A DNA stretch of 64,000 bases from an uncultured Phascolarctobacterium sp. (GTDB lineage: Bacteria; Bacillota; Negativicutes; Acidaminococcales; Acidaminococcaceae), in NCBI GenBank assembly GCA_900544885.1, contig UQWU01000002.1, positions 30,724-94,723 on the forward strand, in the 5' to 3' direction. Every line of letters starts with the position of its first letter. The stretch's first letter is position 1. Below the pieces are notes generated by a model. That model was not told where the DNA came from, did no database searches, and saw only the letters and a list, made by a program, of their open reading frames with translations. The position numbers and the translations under genes are program-made. This document shows, in pieces, positions 52,556 through 62,322 of this stretch.

Positions 52556-55087
52556 ATGTATATCGTATATAACATTCTTATTTTAATAGTGCTGGTATTC
52601 TTTGTTCTGCCGTATTATACTTACCGCCTGTTTACAGAAAAAGGCTTTGCTCTGCGTTTCAAAGAGCAGGTTTTTGGTAATATAGCAGATGAAGAAATTG
52701 CCAAAGTAATGCGCAAGGACTGCATTTGGATTCATGGCGCTTCTGTCGGCGAAATTGTTGCTACCAGTCCTTTGGTAAAACAAATTCGCAAGGAAATGCC
52801 TGATCGTCCGGTGTTGGTTTCTGCATTTACTGTTGGTGGCTATAATATGGCTAAACAGATTATTCCTGAAGCTGATGCCATCATCTATTTCCCGTTAGAT
52901 CTGCCGTTTGTAGCAGAATCCCTAGTAAAACGTATTCATCCAGGCGTATTTATGCCTGTTGAAACTGAATTGTGGCCGAACTTTTTGCGTGCCATTCGTG
53001 AACGTCATATTCCTGTAATGATGGTTAATGGTCGTATTTCTGAGAAATCTGTGAAAAACTACCGTTATCTTTATGGTATTTGGGATGATATGCTCAATAC
53101 TGTAACTCGTTTCTGTATGCAGTCTAGTATAGATGCTGATTATATTGCTCATTTAGGTGCTGACAGAAATAAAATTTTCGTTACTGGTAATACTAAATTT
53201 GACCAAACTTATGCCGAAGTTACTCCCGAAGATTTAGAGAAATATCGCGTAGAATTAGGCCTGAAAAATGATTATCCTATTATTGTTGCAGGCTCTACTC
53301 ATCCTGGTGAAGAGAAGATTTTGCTGGAATCCTTTAAAGTTGTCCGCGAAACTTATCCTAATGCCCGCTTGGTAATTGCTCCACGTAAAACTGCCCGTGC
53401 TGATGAAATTGCTAAATTAGCTAGTCATTACGGCTATGAAACAGGTTATCGCTCTAAAATGCTGGAGGAAACAGGTGAGCGTAAGGAATATCCCTTGCTG
53501 ATTATTGATACTATCGGCGAATTAGGCCGTATTTATGCTGTTGGTGATGCTGTCTTTGTTGGCGGCTCTTTCAGTAATACAGGTGGTCATAATGTTTTGG
53601 AGCCTGCTGCTCATGCTAAACCAATTCTTGTTGGTCCCAGTATGCAGAATTTTAAAGACTCTTATGCGTTACTGAGCAAGGTTAAGGCTTGCAAAATGGT
53701 CAATAATAAAGCGGAGCTTACTAGTGAGCTGTTAGATATTCTGAAAAATGATGAACGTCGTACACAGATGGGTGCAGCCTCTCTGCAGGTAATTAAAGAA
53801 AATCGTGGTGCTGATATCCGCAGCATTTATTATTTAAAAGAATTATTGGATTTAACTTCTGTTCCTGCACGTGAATATGCTACTTATCCGATTAACACTC
53901 GTAATCTGACTGATGAAGGCGGTGCTCGTCTGCGTCATGGTGATGCGATTATCCAGTATATTTACCAGATTGCCTACGGCCCGGAAACTCCTTTTATGGG
54001 TTGGGTACTTTTGGCAATTTTACGTGGCATGTCCTATTTATATGAGTTTGGTGTTTGTTGCAAACTCAATTTGTATGAATCTGGTTTTATGAAACGAGAA
54101 CGTTTGAATTGCTGTGTTATTTCCATCGGTAATATTACAGTTGGTGGTACGGGTAAAACACCTACTGCTCAGAAAATGGCTGCTATTGTGAAATCAATGG
54201 GTTATCGAGTTGTTATCTTAAATCGCGGTTATCGTTCTCATTGGGGTAAAGAGCTAGGCGTTGTTTCTAATGGAGATAAAATTTTCATGACTGCTTATGA
54301 AGCAGGTGACGAAGCTTACTTAATGGCTAAAACATTACCTGGTATTCCTGTTATTATCGGTAAGAACCGTGCTGTTACAGGTCGTTACGCTGTAGATAAG
54401 CTTAATGCAGAGGTTATCATCATGGACGATGGTTATCAGCATTGGCAATTAGAACGCGATTTAGATATTGTTTTGGTTGATACCTTGAATATGTTCGGCA
54501 ACGGTTGCGTGCTGCCGCGTGGTACTTTGCGTGAGCCCTTGCAGAATTTAGCCCGTGGTGATTTATTCTTGTTAACCAAGACTGATCAAAGTAGTAAATT
54601 AAGCCGAATGCAGCTACGTCATACCATTGCTAAGTACAATGAGAATGCTCCTGTAATTGAAAGTATTCACCATCCGAAAAACTTTGTAGAAATTGCTGAT
54701 TGGTATAAAGGTATTTCTGAAAATATCAAGGATTTGGAAGAACTGAAGGGTAAGGATGTTATGGTGTTCTCCGCTATAGGTAACCCGTCTTCTTTTGAAC
54801 AGACCTTGTCCAGTATCGGTTTGAATATTTTAGAAGCTGTTCGTTATCCTGACCATCATGATTATGGAATGCTGGAAATGCAATATATCAATGAACGTGC
54901 TAGCAGCTTAAAGGCTGTAGCGATGATTGCTACGGCTAAGGATGCTGTAAAGATTCCGACAGAGTTTATCTATTCTGCACGTGAGATACCCTTGTACATT
55001 TTGAACATGGATATCTGTATTACTGAAGGAATGGATAAGTTTAAAGAATATATTGATAATGCCATCAAAAAGGAGCTTGATAAATGA
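52556..55087 (+). CDS. Fused Kdo transferase (KdtA/WaaA) and lipid A 4'-kinase (LpxK)
   Basis: 843 residues in one unbroken frame. Residues 1 to about 430 are KdtA: membrane anchor, then WIHGASVGEIVATSPLV with the catalytic Glu, PVETELWPNFLRA, GRISEKS, VTGNTKFDQ, GSTHPGEE and GGSFSNTGGHNVLEPAAHAKP. After a linker, from about 481 the chain is LpxK: CVISIGNITVGGTGKTPT (Walker A at 530-535), LNRGYRSHWGKELG, ADKLNAEVIIMDDGYQHW-type Walker B/DGFQ motif (MDDGYQHW) and LPRGTLREP. LpxK phosphorylates the 4' position, then KdtA adds Kdo, so the fusion joins consecutive steps. No sign of frameshift. It overlaps kdsB by 4 bases. Confidence 0.95.
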   Translation: MYIVYNILILIVLVFFVLPYYTYRLFTEKGFALRFKEQVFGNIADEEIAKVMRKDCIWIHGASVGEIVATSPLVKQIRKEMPDRPVLVSAFTVGGYNMAKQIIPEADAIIYFPLDLPFVAESLVKRIHPGVFMPVETELWPNFLRAIRERHIPVMMVNGRISEKSVKNYRYLYGIWDDMLNTVTRFCMQSSIDADYIAHLGADRNKIFVTGNTKFDQTYAEVTPEDLEKYRVELGLKNDYPIIVAGSTHPGEEKILLESFKVVRETYPNARLVIAPRKTARADEIAKLASHYGYETGYRSKMLEETGERKEYPLLIIDTIGELGRIYAVGDAVFVGGSFSNTGGHNVLEPAAHAKPILVGPSMQNFKDSYALLSKVKACKMVNNKAELTSELLDILKNDERRTQMGAASLQVIKENRGADIRSIYYLKELLDLTSVPAREYATYPINTRNLTDEGGARLRHGDAIIQYIYQIAYGPETPFMGWVLLAILRGMSYLYEFGVCCKLNLYESGFMKRERLNCCVISIGNITVGGTGKTPTAQKMAAIVKSMGYRVVILNRGYRSHWGKELGVVSNGDKIFMTAYEAGDEAYLMAKTLPGIPVIIGKNRAVTGRYAVDKLNAEVIIMDDGYQHWQLERDLDIVLVDTLNMFGNGCVLPRGTLREPLQNLARGDLFLLTKTDQSSKLSRMQLRHTIAKYNENAPVIESIHHPKNFVEIADWYKGISENIKDLEELKGKDVMVFSAIGNPSSFEQTLSSIGLNILEAVRYPDHHDYGMLEMQYINERASSLKAVAMIATAKDAVKIPTEFIYSAREIPLYILNMDICITEGMDKFKEYIDNAIKKELDK

Positions 55088-55821
55088 TGAAAGTATTGTG
55101 TGTAATTCCTGCCCGTTATGCATCTACCAGACTGCCTGGTAAACCGTTATCTATGATTGCCGGTAAACCAATGATTCAACATGTTTATGAACGTGCCTGC
55201 ATGGCAGAGTTGCCTGATGAAGTTGTAGTTGCTACTGACAATGAATTGGTGCAAAAGGCTGTAGAAGGCTTTGGCGGTAAAGCAATGATGACTTCTCCTG
55301 ATCATCCCAGCGGTACTGATCGTCTGGCAGAAGTTGCTTTAAATTATCCTGATGTTGATGTTATTGTCAATGTTCAAGGTGATGAACCAATGATTCCGCC
55401 TGAAGTTATTGACCGTCTGGCTAATGCTTTTACTGAAGATGAAAATCTGAATATGGCTACCTTAAAGGTGCTGATGCCGGAAGAGGATTATGATAATCCT
55501 GCAGCTGTTAAGGTCGTAACGGACTTAAATGGTTATGCTTTGTATTTCTCCCGCAGTTTAATGCCGTATCCGCGTAATAAACCGGAAGATTATAAGGTAT
55601 TTAAGCATGTAGGCATTTATGCATATCGTCGTGATTTTCTGCTGAAATACGCAGCATTGACTCCGACACCGCTAGAGCGTGCTGAAAGCTTGGAACAATT
55701 GCGTGCTTTGGAAAATGGTTATAAAATTAAAGTTTTGGAAAGCGATTTCCAAGGTATCGGTGTAGATACTCCTGAAGATTTGGCCGCAGTTAACGCATTG
55801 TTTGTAAAAATGAATAAATAA
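55084..55821 (+). CDS. kdsB: CMP-Kdo synthetase
   Basis: 245 residues. The nucleotidyltransferase start [32 protein letters not shown], the [16 protein letters not shown] block and [18 protein letters not shown] are diagnostic. It activates Kdo with CTP for KdtA. The start may be the ATG at 55084 or 55087. It is joined by overlap to kdtA-lpxK and lies 7 bases before kdsA; all Kdo genes are consecutive here. Confidence 0.96.
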   Translation: MMKVLCVIPARYASTRLPGKPLSMIAGKPMIQHVYERACMAELPDEVVVATDNELVQKAVEGFGGKAMMTSPDHPSGTDRLAEVALNYPDVDVIVNVQGDEPMIPPEVIDRLANAFTEDENLNMATLKVLMPEEDYDNPAAVKVVTDLNGYALYFSRSLMPYPRNKPEDYKVFKHVGIYAYRRDFLLKYAALTPTPLERAESLEQLRALENGYKIKVLESDFQGIGVDTPEDLAAVNALFVKMNK

Positions 55822-55828
55822 TTGGAGG

Positions 55829-56653
55829 TTGACCATGCATATTGTTAAAGTTGGTAATTATGAAGTAGGTCAGGGACATCCGCTGCTGCTTATGGCAGGC
55901 CCTTGTGTTCTGGAAGGATATGAACGCAGCTTGATGATTGGTCAGCGTACTAAAGCGATTTGCGAAAAATTAGGTATTCCTTATGTTTTCAAGGCCTCTT
56001 TTGATAAGGCTAATCGTTCTTCATTTAATTCCTTCCGTGGACCTGGTATTGAAGAAGGATTGAAGATTTTAGCACAAATCAAAAAAGACTTGAATGTACC
56101 TGTTGTAACTGATATTCATGAACCATGGCAGGCAGAAAAAGTTGCTGAAGTTGCAGATATTTTGCAAATTCCTGCTTTTTTGTGTCGTCAGACAGATCTT
56201 GTTTATGCTGCTGCTAAAACCGGTAGGACTGTAAACGTAAAAAAAGGTCAGTTCCTGGCACCGTGGGATATGAAAAATGTTATTAAAAAAGTAGAAGAAG
56301 TAGGCAACCAAAATATTATGTTGACCGAGCGTGGTGCAAGCTTCGGTTACAACACCTTAGTAACCGATATGCGTGGTTTGGCTATTATGCGTGAATTAGG
56401 TTATCCTGTAGTTATGGATGCAACTCACAGTGTACAGATTCCTGGTGGACAAGGTACCTCCAGCGGTGGTCAGAGCCAATATGTACCGCATATGGCACGT
56501 GCTGCGGCTGCTGTCGGTATTGATGCATTATTCCTTGAAGTACATGATAATCCTGAAGAAGCTTTATCCGATGGTCCGAACATGGTGAAATTAGATAATC
56601 TAGAAAAGCTTTTACAAGATGTTATGTCTATCGATAAAATTGTTCGTGGCTGA
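55829..56653 (+). CDS. kdsA: Kdo-8-phosphate synthase
   Basis: 274 residues, TIM barrel. Landmarks: [92 protein letters not shown] and [18 protein letters not shown]. It condenses PEP with arabinose 5-phosphate. The retained Cys-x-x in the metal-site region ([10 protein letters not shown]) suggests a metal-dependent form. GGAGG precedes the ATG region. Confidence 0.96.
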   Translation: MTMHIVKVGNYEVGQGHPLLLMAGPCVLEGYERSLMIGQRTKAICEKLGIPYVFKASFDKANRSSFNSFRGPGIEEGLKILAQIKKDLNVPVVTDIHEPWQAEKVAEVADILQIPAFLCRQTDLVYAAAKTGRTVNVKKGQFLAPWDMKNVIKKVEEVGNQNIMLTERGASFGYNTLVTDMRGLAIMRELGYPVVMDATHSVQIPGGQGTSSGGQSQYVPHMARAAAAVGIDALFLEVHDNPEEALSDGPNMVKLDNLEKLLQDVMSIDKIVRG

Positions 56654-56673
56654 TTAAGAAAGGTGGCAGAAGA

Positions 56674-57648
56674 ATGGAAGCAATGCTTGAGCATGCACGT
56701 TCCGTGCTGCGTATGGAAGCAGAAGCTATTTTAGAGCTTGTGCCCAGAATAGATGATAATTTTTCCGCGGCTATTAAAATGATTATGGAATGTCAGGGTC
56801 GTACCGTCATTACCGGTATGGGTAAATCCGGCATTATCGGTCGTAAAATGGCTGCTACTTTAGCTAGTACAGGTACTCCGTCCTTTTACCTGCATCCTGC
56901 AGAAGGTATTCATGGTGATTTAGGCATGGTAACTTGTCATGATGTAGTTATTGCTTTGTCTAATAGTGGCGAAACTGGTGAAGTATTAAATATTTTACCT
57001 TCCTTACGTCGCATTGGTGCTAAAATTATTGCAATGGTAGGTAATCCAAATTCTACTTTGGCAAAGAATGCTGATGTAATTTTAAACGTTGGTGTCAGCA
57101 AGGAGGCTTGTCCTTTAGGTTTGGCTCCTACCAGCAGTACTACTGCTGCTTTAGCTTATGGTGATGCTTTGGCGTTAGCTTTATTGCAAAAGCACAATTT
57201 TACTGCTAGCCAGTTTGCAATTTTCCATCCCGGCGGAAGCTTGGGACGTAAGCTGCTGCTTACTGTCGGTAGCATTATGCATAAGGACAACGAAAATCCG
57301 ACTGTCTTGGCAGATACTAAGGTGCAGGATGCTTTGTTCGTTATTACTGACAAAGGCTTAGGTGCTGTTTCCGTTGTTGATGAAAACGGCATTATGCAGG
57401 GTGTTTTGACTGATGGAGATATTCGTCGCGGACTGAGCAAGGGTGTTGACTTCCTGCAACGTCCTGTAAAAGAATTGATGACTGCAAATCCGAAAACTAT
57501 TACTCAGGATAAGTTGGCAGCACATGCTTTACATATTATGGAAAGCAATAAGCCGAAGCCAATTACTGTTCTGCCTGTTATTGATGAACATAATAAGGTA
57601 ATCGGTCTTTTACATATGACCGACCTTGTAAGACAGGGTGTGGTTTAA
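56674..57648 (+). CDS. kdsD: Arabinose-5-phosphate isomerase
   Basis: 324 residues. The SIS sugar-isomerase domain occupies 1 to about 200 (TGMGKSGIIGRKMAATLASTGTPSFYLHPAEGIHGDLGM, ALSNSGETGEVL) and two CBS domains follow (about 205-324; MHKDNENPTVLADTKVQDAL..., MTANPKTITQDKLAAHAL...). It makes arabinose 5-phosphate from ribulose 5-phosphate for KdsA. Its place between kdsA and kdsC makes the KdsD assignment firm over other SIS-CBS proteins. Confidence 0.95.
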   Translation: MEAMLEHARSVLRMEAEAILELVPRIDDNFSAAIKMIMECQGRTVITGMGKSGIIGRKMAATLASTGTPSFYLHPAEGIHGDLGMVTCHDVVIALSNSGETGEVLNILPSLRRIGAKIIAMVGNPNSTLAKNADVILNVGVSKEACPLGLAPTSSTTAALAYGDALALALLQKHNFTASQFAIFHPGGSLGRKLLLTVGSIMHKDNENPTVLADTKVQDALFVITDKGLGAVSVVDENGIMQGVLTDGDIRRGLSKGVDFLQRPVKELMTANPKTITQDKLAAHALHIMESNKPKPITVLPVIDEHNKVIGLLHMTDLVRQGVV

Positions 57649-57650
57649 TC

Positions 57651-58238
57651 ATGGCTATGAATTCACAGGTTAACATCAATACTGTAGATTCTAAAGCAGA
57701 GCTTTTGTTAGAATTACAACAAATCCGCTTGCTGGCTATGGATGTGGATGGTGTACTTACTGATGGCAGTCTGAATATCGGTGCGGAGGGAGAGCTGTTT
57801 AAGGCTTTTAATGCTAAAGATGGTATGGGCATCAGTTTAGCAATGCGTAACGGCTTAGAAATTGCACTGATTACTGGACGTCGTAGTGAGATTATCCATC
57901 GCCGTGCCGAGGAGCTTGGTATTACTTTGTTGTATGAAGGTGTTAAGGATAAGGCACTACAGCTTAAACAGATTGCTGCTGAACGTGGCATCAGCTTGGA
58001 TGAAATCGCTTATATGGGCGATGATTTAAATGATTTGCCGGCTATGGTGCAGGCAGGAATCAGTTTTGCTCCTGCAGATGCAGCAAAGGACGTATTGAAA
58101 GCGGTTAATGCAGTTGCTTCCTGCAACGGCGGACGTGGTGCAGTACGTGAAATTATTGAGCTTATCTTAGAAGCTCAAGGTAAATGGGAAAATATTGTTA
58201 AGGCTTATATGAGCCATGGTCAAGGAGATAAGCAATAA
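57651..58238 (+). CDS. kdsC: Kdo-8-phosphate phosphatase
   Basis: 195 residues, HAD type C0. Catalytic DVDGVLTDG with the nucleophile Asp, GMGISLAMRNGLEIALITGR and the metal-binding AYMGDDLNDLPAM. It frees Kdo from Kdo-8-phosphate. The N-terminal about 20 residues before the HAD core look unstructured. It begins 2 bases after kdsD and overlaps the acyltransferase by one base. Confidence 0.95.
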   Translation: MAMNSQVNINTVDSKAELLLELQQIRLLAMDVDGVLTDGSLNIGAEGELFKAFNAKDGMGISLAMRNGLEIALITGRRSEIIHRRAEELGITLLYEGVKDKALQLKQIAAERGISLDEIAYMGDDLNDLPAMVQAGISFAPADAAKDVLKAVNAVASCNGGRGAVREIIELILEAQGKWENIVKAYMSHGQGDKQ

Positions 58239-59140
58239 TGTGGCTTTATTATTTATTAAAAACTATCAGTACAGTGGTATCATGGCTGCCGTATAGAGCA
58301 ATAGTAGTAATCGGCCGCGGCTTAGGTCATCTTTATCATAAGATTGCCAAAAAGCAAAGAATTCGTGCCGAAGAAGCTATTCGCGAACGCTTAGGTTATA
58401 GCGAGGAGCAGGCTGCGGCAACGATTAAATCATTGTTTGTCAAACTGGGCATTACGTTTATGGAAATTATGTATATGCCTGCTTTGAATAAGGATAATAT
58501 TCGTGGACTGGTTACCTTTGACCGTCCTGAAGTTTTATGGGATGCTTTACATGAAGGTCATGGTGTTGTTATGCTGGCCTGCCATATGGATAACTGGGAA
58601 TGGCTTGGTGCAGGATTAGCACTGCATGGCTTTCCTCTTAGTGCAGTAGAAAAACCTCAACCAAACCGTGTATACAGCGATTTTATGAATGAGCTGCGCA
58701 AGGGTGTAGGGCAAGAAATTTTTTCTCGTGGTACTAGTGAAATATTAGGTTGTGCAAGAGCAATGAAAAAGGGACGTATGTTAGGCTTGATTGCAGATCA
58801 GGATGGTGGCTATGACGGTATTTTTGTACCGTTCTTAGGTAAGATGGCTTCTACTCCTAATGGTCCTGCATATTTTGCCCGTAAATTCAAAGCACCGATT
58901 ATTCCGATTTTTATCGTGCGTAAGCCTGACGGCTATGGTCATACTGCTATTGTTCGTGACCCGATTCGTTATGAATTTACCGGTGACCAAAAGGTTGATG
59001 ATTATAACGTAACCTTAAAAATGACCCAAGAGGTTGAACGTATTATTAAAGAATATCCGGATAACTGGCTGTGGTTCCAACATCGTTGGAATACTCCTTA
59101 TACACCACCGGAGGAAGGAAAGCAGGCTGATGAAAAATAA
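58238..59140 (+). CDS. Lipid A late acyltransferase (LpxL/LpxM family), copy 2
   Basis: 300 residues. The catalytic motif reads CHMDNWEWLGA (H-x4-E) and the second block LGLIADQDGGYDGIFVPFLGK has the conserved DQD. FQHRWNTPYTPP near the end is typical of the family. An N-terminal membrane helix anchors it. It differs from copy 1 at 45552 in sequence, so the two probably add chains at different positions. It overlaps kdsC by one base and lptC by 11. Confidence 0.92.
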   Translation: MWLYYLLKTISTVVSWLPYRAIVVIGRGLGHLYHKIAKKQRIRAEEAIRERLGYSEEQAAATIKSLFVKLGITFMEIMYMPALNKDNIRGLVTFDRPEVLWDALHEGHGVVMLACHMDNWEWLGAGLALHGFPLSAVEKPQPNRVYSDFMNELRKGVGQEIFSRGTSEILGCARAMKKGRMLGLIADQDGGYDGIFVPFLGKMASTPNGPAYFARKFKAPIIPIFIVRKPDGYGHTAIVRDPIRYEFTGDQKVDDYNVTLKMTQEVERIIKEYPDNWLWFQHRWNTPYTPPEEGKQADEK

Positions 59141-59684
59141 GAAGGTAATCTTATCTATTGCTGCCGGAATTGCTGTAGCTACAGCACTTATTGCGTGGCT
59201 GATGCTGGGCGGCAAGGCACCTGTGAAAATTGATGCCGGAAATGGTGTAAGTGCACAGGTTAATGCGTCCCTGAAAAATAGTGAGCTGAAACGCGAGAAA
59301 AACGGTAAGCTGTTATGGAAGTTTACTGTTGCTGAGGTGGTAAACGATAAACAAGCCAATACTGCTTATTTGAAAGGCATAAAGGGCAAGATTTATCGTG
59401 ATGACGGTAGCTATATTGATATTTCCGCTGATAAAGGTTCTGCGGAAATCAGTAAAAACGACTTTTCTTTAGAGGGTAAGGTACAAGCTGTTTTAAATAC
59501 CGGCGGTGAATTTTATGCCGATAAAATTACTTGGAACCAGACCAAAGAAACTATTACCGGCAGCGGTAATGTTAAAATGATTAAGGGTGAGTGGAAAGCA
59601 ACTGCTGATACCGCCATTACTACAAGTGCTTTTCAAAGTGTCAAACTGAAAGGCAATGCTAAAGTCGAGAAAGGCGGCGAATAA
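59130..59684 (+). CDS. lptC: LPS export system protein LptC
   Basis: 184 residues from the ATG at 59130, with GGAGGAAGGAAAG upstream; a start at 59034 lies in the acyltransferase. One N-terminal membrane helix (VILSIAAGIAVATALIAWLML) and a periplasmic beta-jellyroll with IKGKIYRDDGSYIDISADKGSAEISKNDFSLEGKV, the LptC/YrbK pattern. It receives LPS from LptB2FG and passes it to LptA, whose gene starts at its stop codon. Confidence 0.9.
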   Translation: MKNKKVILSIAAGIAVATALIAWLMLGGKAPVKIDAGNGVSAQVNASLKNSELKREKNGKLLWKFTVAEVVNDKQANTAYLKGIKGKIYRDDGSYIDISADKGSAEISKNDFSLEGKVQAVLNTGGEFYADKITWNQTKETITGSGNVKMIKGEWKATADTAITTSAFQSVKLKGNAKVEKGGE

Positions 59685-60451
59685 TGATGCATTACAAGAA
59701 AACAGTTTTACTAGCTGCGGCTTTACTTACTTTAAGTGCTGCTGCAACTGCCTGGGCAGCTCCTGGAAATTTCAGTGTTAAGGCTGACGAATTAGAATAT
59801 AATCTGCAAACTGGCGAAGGTACTGCTAAAGGTCATGTTGTTTTAACCCAGGATGGCGGTAAAGCAACTGCTGATTTTGCTAGATTCAATAGTAAAACTA
59901 AAAGCGGTACTTTAACCGGTAATGTTGTTGCTGACAGAGATAATGCACATATCACCTGTAATGAATTTGTTGCACATAATGAAAATGATCTGTCTGCTAT
60001 AGGTAGTGCTACTGTGAGCAAAGACGGTAAGACCTTGAGCTCTGATCGTGTAGACTATTACAAAACTCGTCAATTTGCTGAAACTACAGGTGGCTGGGCA
60101 CGTCTGACAGATGCTGATGGCAGTGTTTTGAATGCAGCAAAAATTGATTATGATATGGCTAATGGTGTGGCTAATGCAACCGGCGGTGTTGATATCCGAA
60201 GTGATGCCCGCAATTTGACTGCTTCTGCGGATAGAGCCGTTTATAAAACTGATAATAGTGGTTATGTAGAATTAATCGGTAATGCTCAGGCTACTCAGAA
60301 CGGTAATTCTGTAGCAGGTGATACTCTGCGCCTGACTAATACTAATGTTGCTATTGCTGATGGTAATGTAAAAATTCACTATATTCCTGAAAAGCAGCCG
60401 GCATTGCCGGGAAAAGAGCAACCCGTTGCTGAAGAACAAGCTTTGGCTTAA
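59684..60451 (+). CDS. lptA: LptA/OstA-like periplasmic LPS transport protein
   Basis: 255 residues; signal peptide ends TAWAAPG. Repeating OstA-type strands ([86 protein letters not shown]) make about two jellyroll units, more than the E. coli protein of about 185 residues. It ends in a Pro/Glu-rich tail ([17 protein letters not shown]). It forms the bridge to LptD, which is not in this window. Confidence 0.88.
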   Translation: MMHYKKTVLLAAALLTLSAAATAWAAPGNFSVKADELEYNLQTGEGTAKGHVVLTQDGGKATADFARFNSKTKSGTLTGNVVADRDNAHITCNEFVAHNENDLSAIGSATVSKDGKTLSSDRVDYYKTRQFAETTGGWARLTDADGSVLNAAKIDYDMANGVANATGGVDIRSDARNLTASADRAVYKTDNSGYVELIGNAQATQNGNSVAGDTLRLTNTNVAIADGNVKIHYIPEKQPALPGKEQPVAEEQALA

Positions 60452-60468
60452 TAACGGAGGTTGTGGAT

Positions 60469-61188
60469 TTGATTATAAAGACAGATAATCTTGTAAAAAG
60501 CTATTCCGGACGTAAGGTTGTGGACGGTGTCAGCATCAGCGTAGAACAGGGTACTGTTGTTGGTTTACTTGGACCTAATGGTGCAGGTAAGACTACTACC
60601 TTCTATATGATAGTCGGCATTGAAAAACCTAACTCCGGTGTAGTTACCTTGGATGATAAGGATATTTCTCATATGGCAATGTATGAGCGTGCTCGTTCAG
60701 GTATTGGCTATTTGCCGCAGGAGGCGTCTATTTTCAGTAAAATGACTGTAGAAGAAAATATTATGGCCATTTTAGAAACCACTGATATGAATGCTGATGA
60801 ACGCGAAGCTAAGATGAATGCTTTAATCGAAGAATTCCGCTTAGAGCATGTGCGTAAAAGTGAGGGTAAAGCTTTATCCGGCGGTGAACGTCGTCGTGTA
60901 GAAATTGCTCGTGCTTTGGCTACAGACCCGGCATTTATTTTGCTGGATGAACCATTTGCCGGTATTGACCCCATTGCTGTTGCCGATATTCAAGGCATGA
61001 TTGCTCATCTTGCACAACGTGGCATCGGTATTCTTATTACTGATCATAACGTGCGTGAAACATTGAGCATTGTTGATAAGGCTTATATTTTAGCTGAAGG
61101 TAAAATTTTATTGCATGGTGATAGTCATACTATTGCTAATGATCCCATTGCCCGTAAATATTATTTGGGTGATAACTTTACTATGTAG
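60469..61188 (+). CDS. lptB: LPS export ABC transporter ATPase
   Basis: About 239 residues from the TTG at 60469, 8 bases after CGGAGG; the GTG at 60463 is only 2 bases from it. Walker [11 protein letters not shown]-loop [17 protein letters not shown], signature [15 protein letters not shown], Walker [17 protein letters not shown] and H-loop [10 protein letters not shown]: the EASIFxKxTVxEN and DHNVRETL strings are specific to LptB. It drives LPS extraction from the inner membrane. Confidence 0.96.
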   Translation: MIIKTDNLVKSYSGRKVVDGVSISVEQGTVVGLLGPNGAGKTTTFYMIVGIEKPNSGVVTLDDKDISHMAMYERARSGIGYLPQEASIFSKMTVEENIMAILETTDMNADEREAKMNALIEEFRLEHVRKSEGKALSGGERRRVEIARALATDPAFILLDEPFAGIDPIAVADIQGMIAHLAQRGIGILITDHNVRETLSIVDKAYILAEGKILLHGDSHTIANDPIARKYYLGDNFTM

Positions 61189-61197
61189 GAGGAAGAA

Positions 61198-62289
61198 ATG
61201 CATTTACGTTTATTAGACCGTTATGTTCTTAAGGAACTGCTGTATCCTTTTGTATTCGGTATTGCTGCTTTCTCTAGCATTTTCATTGCCAGCACTATGC
61301 TGTTCAAGATTACCCAATACATGACTAGATACGGTGCATCCATAGAAACCATTGCTCGACTCTTTATGTACAATCTGCCTGAAATCATTAACTATACCTT
61401 CCCGATGTCTATGCTTTTAGCAGCATTGATGGCTTTTGGTAAATTGTCCGGCAGCAGTGAAATTACTGCGATGAAAGCAGGCGGTGTCAGTTACTATCGT
61501 ATTGTCGCTCCTGTACTTGTCGTAGGTTTTGTCGTAAGTATGTTCTCTATGGTATGGGCAGAAAAAGTTGTTCCTGCCTCTAAGGTAGAATCGGCACGTA
61601 TTCTTAGCGAAGAAATTAAGCATAATACTAAGCCGACTACTCAAAATCATATTGTCATCAAAACTATCAGCGGTGATACTCAACGTATTACTTATGCTAA
61701 TAAGTTTGATGAAAAAGAAGGTAAAATGACAGGTATTACCATCGAAGAATTCCATAAGGGTCAGATTGCCCGTATTCAGACTGCTAAAGAAGGCTATTGG
61801 AAAAATGGTTCTTGGCAAATTCTTAATGGTAATGTATTTGCTTTAAATGATGAAGAAGGCATTCAAAGCACTGCTAAATTTACCGAACAGATTATTCCCT
61901 TAAACTTTTCTCCGAAACAGATTTCTTGGGAACAGAAGGAACCGGAGGAAATGACTATCCGCGAGCTGCGTGAATATATCGGTATGCTGGAGGAACAGCA
62001 ATCTCCGACATCTCGTCAATGGTGTGAAATTTTCATGCGTATCAATATTCCGTTGGCAAGCTTCTTCTTCGCGATGATTGGTGCCTGCCTGGGTACTCAA
62101 AAACAACGTACCAGCTCTTCCATCGGTTTAGGTATCAGCATTATTGTTATTTTCATTTATTATGCAGTAATGACCTTTACCACAGGTTTAGGTAAGGGTG
62201 GTGCAATGCCGCCGCTTCTGGCTTGTGCATTACCAAATATTCTTTGCTTGATTGCAGGAATTTATTTGATGAAGAAGAAAAATGTATAA
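61198..62289 (+). CDS. LptF/LptG-family permease
   Basis: 363 residues, six membrane helices: three at the start (LLDRYVLKELLYPFVFGIAAFSSIF, TFPMSMLLAALMAFGKLSGSSEITAMKAGGVSYYRI with the coupling helix), a periplasmic jellyroll at about 125-255, then IPLASFFFAMIGACLGTQ and two more. LptF and LptG normally pair; only one gene is present here, so it either works as a homodimer or its partner is elsewhere. I cannot say whether F or G is the better name. GGAGGAAG precedes the ATG. Confidence 0.9.
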   Translation: MHLRLLDRYVLKELLYPFVFGIAAFSSIFIASTMLFKITQYMTRYGASIETIARLFMYNLPEIINYTFPMSMLLAALMAFGKLSGSSEITAMKAGGVSYYRIVAPVLVVGFVVSMFSMVWAEKVVPASKVESARILSEEIKHNTKPTTQNHIVIKTISGDTQRITYANKFDEKEGKMTGITIEEFHKGQIARIQTAKEGYWKNGSWQILNGNVFALNDEEGIQSTAKFTEQIIPLNFSPKQISWEQKEPEEMTIRELREYIGMLEEQQSPTSRQWCEIFMRINIPLASFFFAMIGACLGTQKQRTSSSIGLGISIIVIFIYYAVMTFTTGLGKGGAMPPLLACALPNILCLIAGIYLMKKKNV

Positions 62290-62322
62290 GATTATATTTG
62301 AATTAAAAAGGGTGGTGAGCAC

